In this document: positions 63,222 through 64,000 of the stretch, one piece after another
How the letters are laid out: every line of letters begins with the position of its first letter
Numbering within the stretch: position 1 is the stretch's first letter
Assembly: GCA_965224815.1 (NCBI GenBank)
Contig: CBDDAF010000003.1
Span: 1,240,001 to 1,304,000 of the forward strand
Origin: CAYPEL01 sp036479985
GTDB lineage: Bacteria > Pseudomonadota > Gammaproteobacteria > DSM-19610
Length of the DNA: 64,000 nucleotides
Direction of reading: 5' to 3'
The notes under the pieces: generated by a model
Told to the model about the DNA's origin: nothing
Databases searched by the model: none
What the model saw: only the letters and a program-made list of their open reading frames with translations
Made by a program: the position numbers and the translations under genes

Positions 63222-64000
63222 ATGGGACTCAATATAATTAGCGGCGAAACATCCATCAGGACATCTGCGTTATACCACGCACGTGCATTTGCTTACTTAC
63301 CTGGACAGACTGTCCGTGTACATACACTGGGGCGGTTTAGTTTACAGATTGACGGACAACCCCTCTTAGCATCTCGATTACGTCAGGCAAAACCTCTTGA
63401 GCTGATTCAGGTGCTGATTGCTTTCGGTGGACGCGATGTAAACGCAGACCTTATCAGTAGCTCACTTTGGCCAGATGCCGATGGTGACGATGCCGCTAAT
63501 GCCCTTGATGTCACGTTACACCGGACTCGCAAGATACTTGAATACAAAGATGCCATCATTGCTAACGGTGGCCGGTATTCAATAAATAACGAACGAGTGT
63601 GGGTCGATGTATGGGTTTTCGAACGCTTATTAAACCAGATTGACCGTGCTTTGATGCTATCAAAAGGTAAAGCTGTTTCAAGACGCGTCGAACAATTACT
63701 CAATCGTGCACTCTTATTGTACCAGGGTGCATTCCTTTCACGAGAACAGATCAAACCCTGGAATCTATCACTAAAAGAGCGGCTTCGGAGTAAATTACTG
63801 CGTAGCATTCTGGACGTTGGTCTGATTGCAGAAAACAACAGGCACTGGTCTATGGCCATTCCACTTTATAATAAGGGCCTGGAAATCGAGACTTTTGCTG
63901 AAACCCTGTACCAACGCCTGATGATTTGTCATCTGCAAACAGGCCACAAAGCCGAAGCACTTGCTGTTTATCAGCGTTGCCGCTCAAACCTGTCAAACGG
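63222..64000 (+). CDS. SARP/BTAD-type transcriptional regulator, 3' end cut by window edge
   Basis: An open frame from the ATG at 63222 runs off the window (259 codons visible). Residues about 31-125 form an OmpR/SARP winged helix: VRVHTLGRFSLQIDGQPLLA, then SSLWPDADGDDAANALDVTL and HRTRKILE, GRYSINNERVWVDVWVFERL. From about 150 a helical repeat (BTAD/TPR-like) follows: LLNRALLLYQGAFL, then LYNKGLEIETFAETLYQRLM and HKAEALAVYQRC. In many proteobacteria this module is the C-terminal part of much larger ATPase-TPR regulators; here an in-frame TAA 18 bases upstream makes it a separate start. Targets are unknown. Confidence 0.85.
   Translation, partial: MGLNIISGETSIRTSALYHARAFAYLPGQTVRVHTLGRFSLQIDGQPLLASRLRQAKPLELIQVLIAFGGRDVNADLISSSLWPDADGDDAANALDVTLHRTRKILEYKDAIIANGGRYSINNERVWVDVWVFERLLNQIDRALMLSKGKAVSRRVEQLLNRALLLYQGAFLSREQIKPWNLSLKERLRSKLLRSILDVGLIAENNRHWSMAIPLYNKGLEIETFAETLYQRLMICHLQTGHKAEALAVYQRCRSNLSN

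Overview
The window is a 64 kb stretch of a gammaproteobacterial chromosome. The gene order supports this strongly: era-rnc-DUF4845-lepB-lepA, the rpoE-rseA-rseB-rseC-mucD stress operon, the mla/ibaG/his cluster, yrbG-kdsD-kdsC-lptCAB-rpoN-hpf-ptsN-hprK-rapZ-ptsH-ptsI-mgtE, rng-yhdP, and miaB-phoH-ybeY-corC-lnt-leuS-lptE-holA-proA-nadD-rsfS-rlmH. HPr kinase and this arrangement argue against Enterobacterales and suggest a deeper-branching free-living lineage; I cannot name a genus. The window is almost entirely core genome. I see no prophage, CRISPR array, tRNA or rRNA gene, or transposase.

Layout. 1-8.8 kb (minus strand): era (cut by the window edge), rnc, DUF4845, lepB, lepA, a small glutaredoxin-like gene, then mucD, rseC, rseB, rseA and rpoE, with a sigma-E-like promoter before rpoE. 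9-10.6 kb: nadB on plus. 10.7-18.4 kb (minus): acylphosphatase, an orphan efflux-adaptor protein, hisC, hisD, hisG, ibaG, a DUF4124 protein and mlaB, mlaD, mlaE, mlaF; mlaC and murA are missing from their usual places. 18.8-31 kb (plus): a long envelope/PTS run from a Na+/Ca2+ exchanger through KDO and Lpt genes, rpoN and the regulatory PTS to mgtE. Between rapZ and ptsH lies a collapsed remnant of a mannose-type EIIA gene. 31-44 kb: an oxygenase-like gene, darP, a nitrilase-family amidase, yhdP, rng, maf, rlmH, rsfS, nadD, proA, holA and lptE. 44-53 kb: leuS, a zinc-ribbon protein, lnt, corC, ybeY, phoH, miaB and RNase P RNA with promoter and terminator. 53.5-63 kb: a Met-rich membrane protein, pgi, zwf, a short-form gnd, glgA and ppc. 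The window ends inside a SARP/BTAD-type regulator.

How they work together: envelope building and quality control (Lpt, Mla, Lnt, YhdP, RseABC/MucD, LepB), translation and RNA processing (Era, RNase III, RNase G, RNase P, RlmH, RsfS, YbeY, MiaB, LepA, LeuS), nitrogen/carbon signalling (RpoN, PtsN, HprK, HPr, EI, RapZ), and hexose-phosphate/glycogen/anaplerotic metabolism (Pgi, Zwf, Gnd, GlgA, Ppc).

The most unusual content is intergenic. (1) Three copies (15.4, 37.3 and 38.9 kb) of a 118-124 bp palindrome: 34-37 bp near-perfect arms, different in every copy, enclose a conserved ~50 bp core that folds into two small hairpins with AGGGAT-type loops and compensatory stem changes. (2) Eight copies of a REP hairpin (GTAGGAGCGGCTT type), most inside a larger ~140-146 bp MITE-like element with asymmetric arms and terminal inverted repeats around CTCTGATTAA; several copies end on or next to stop codons.
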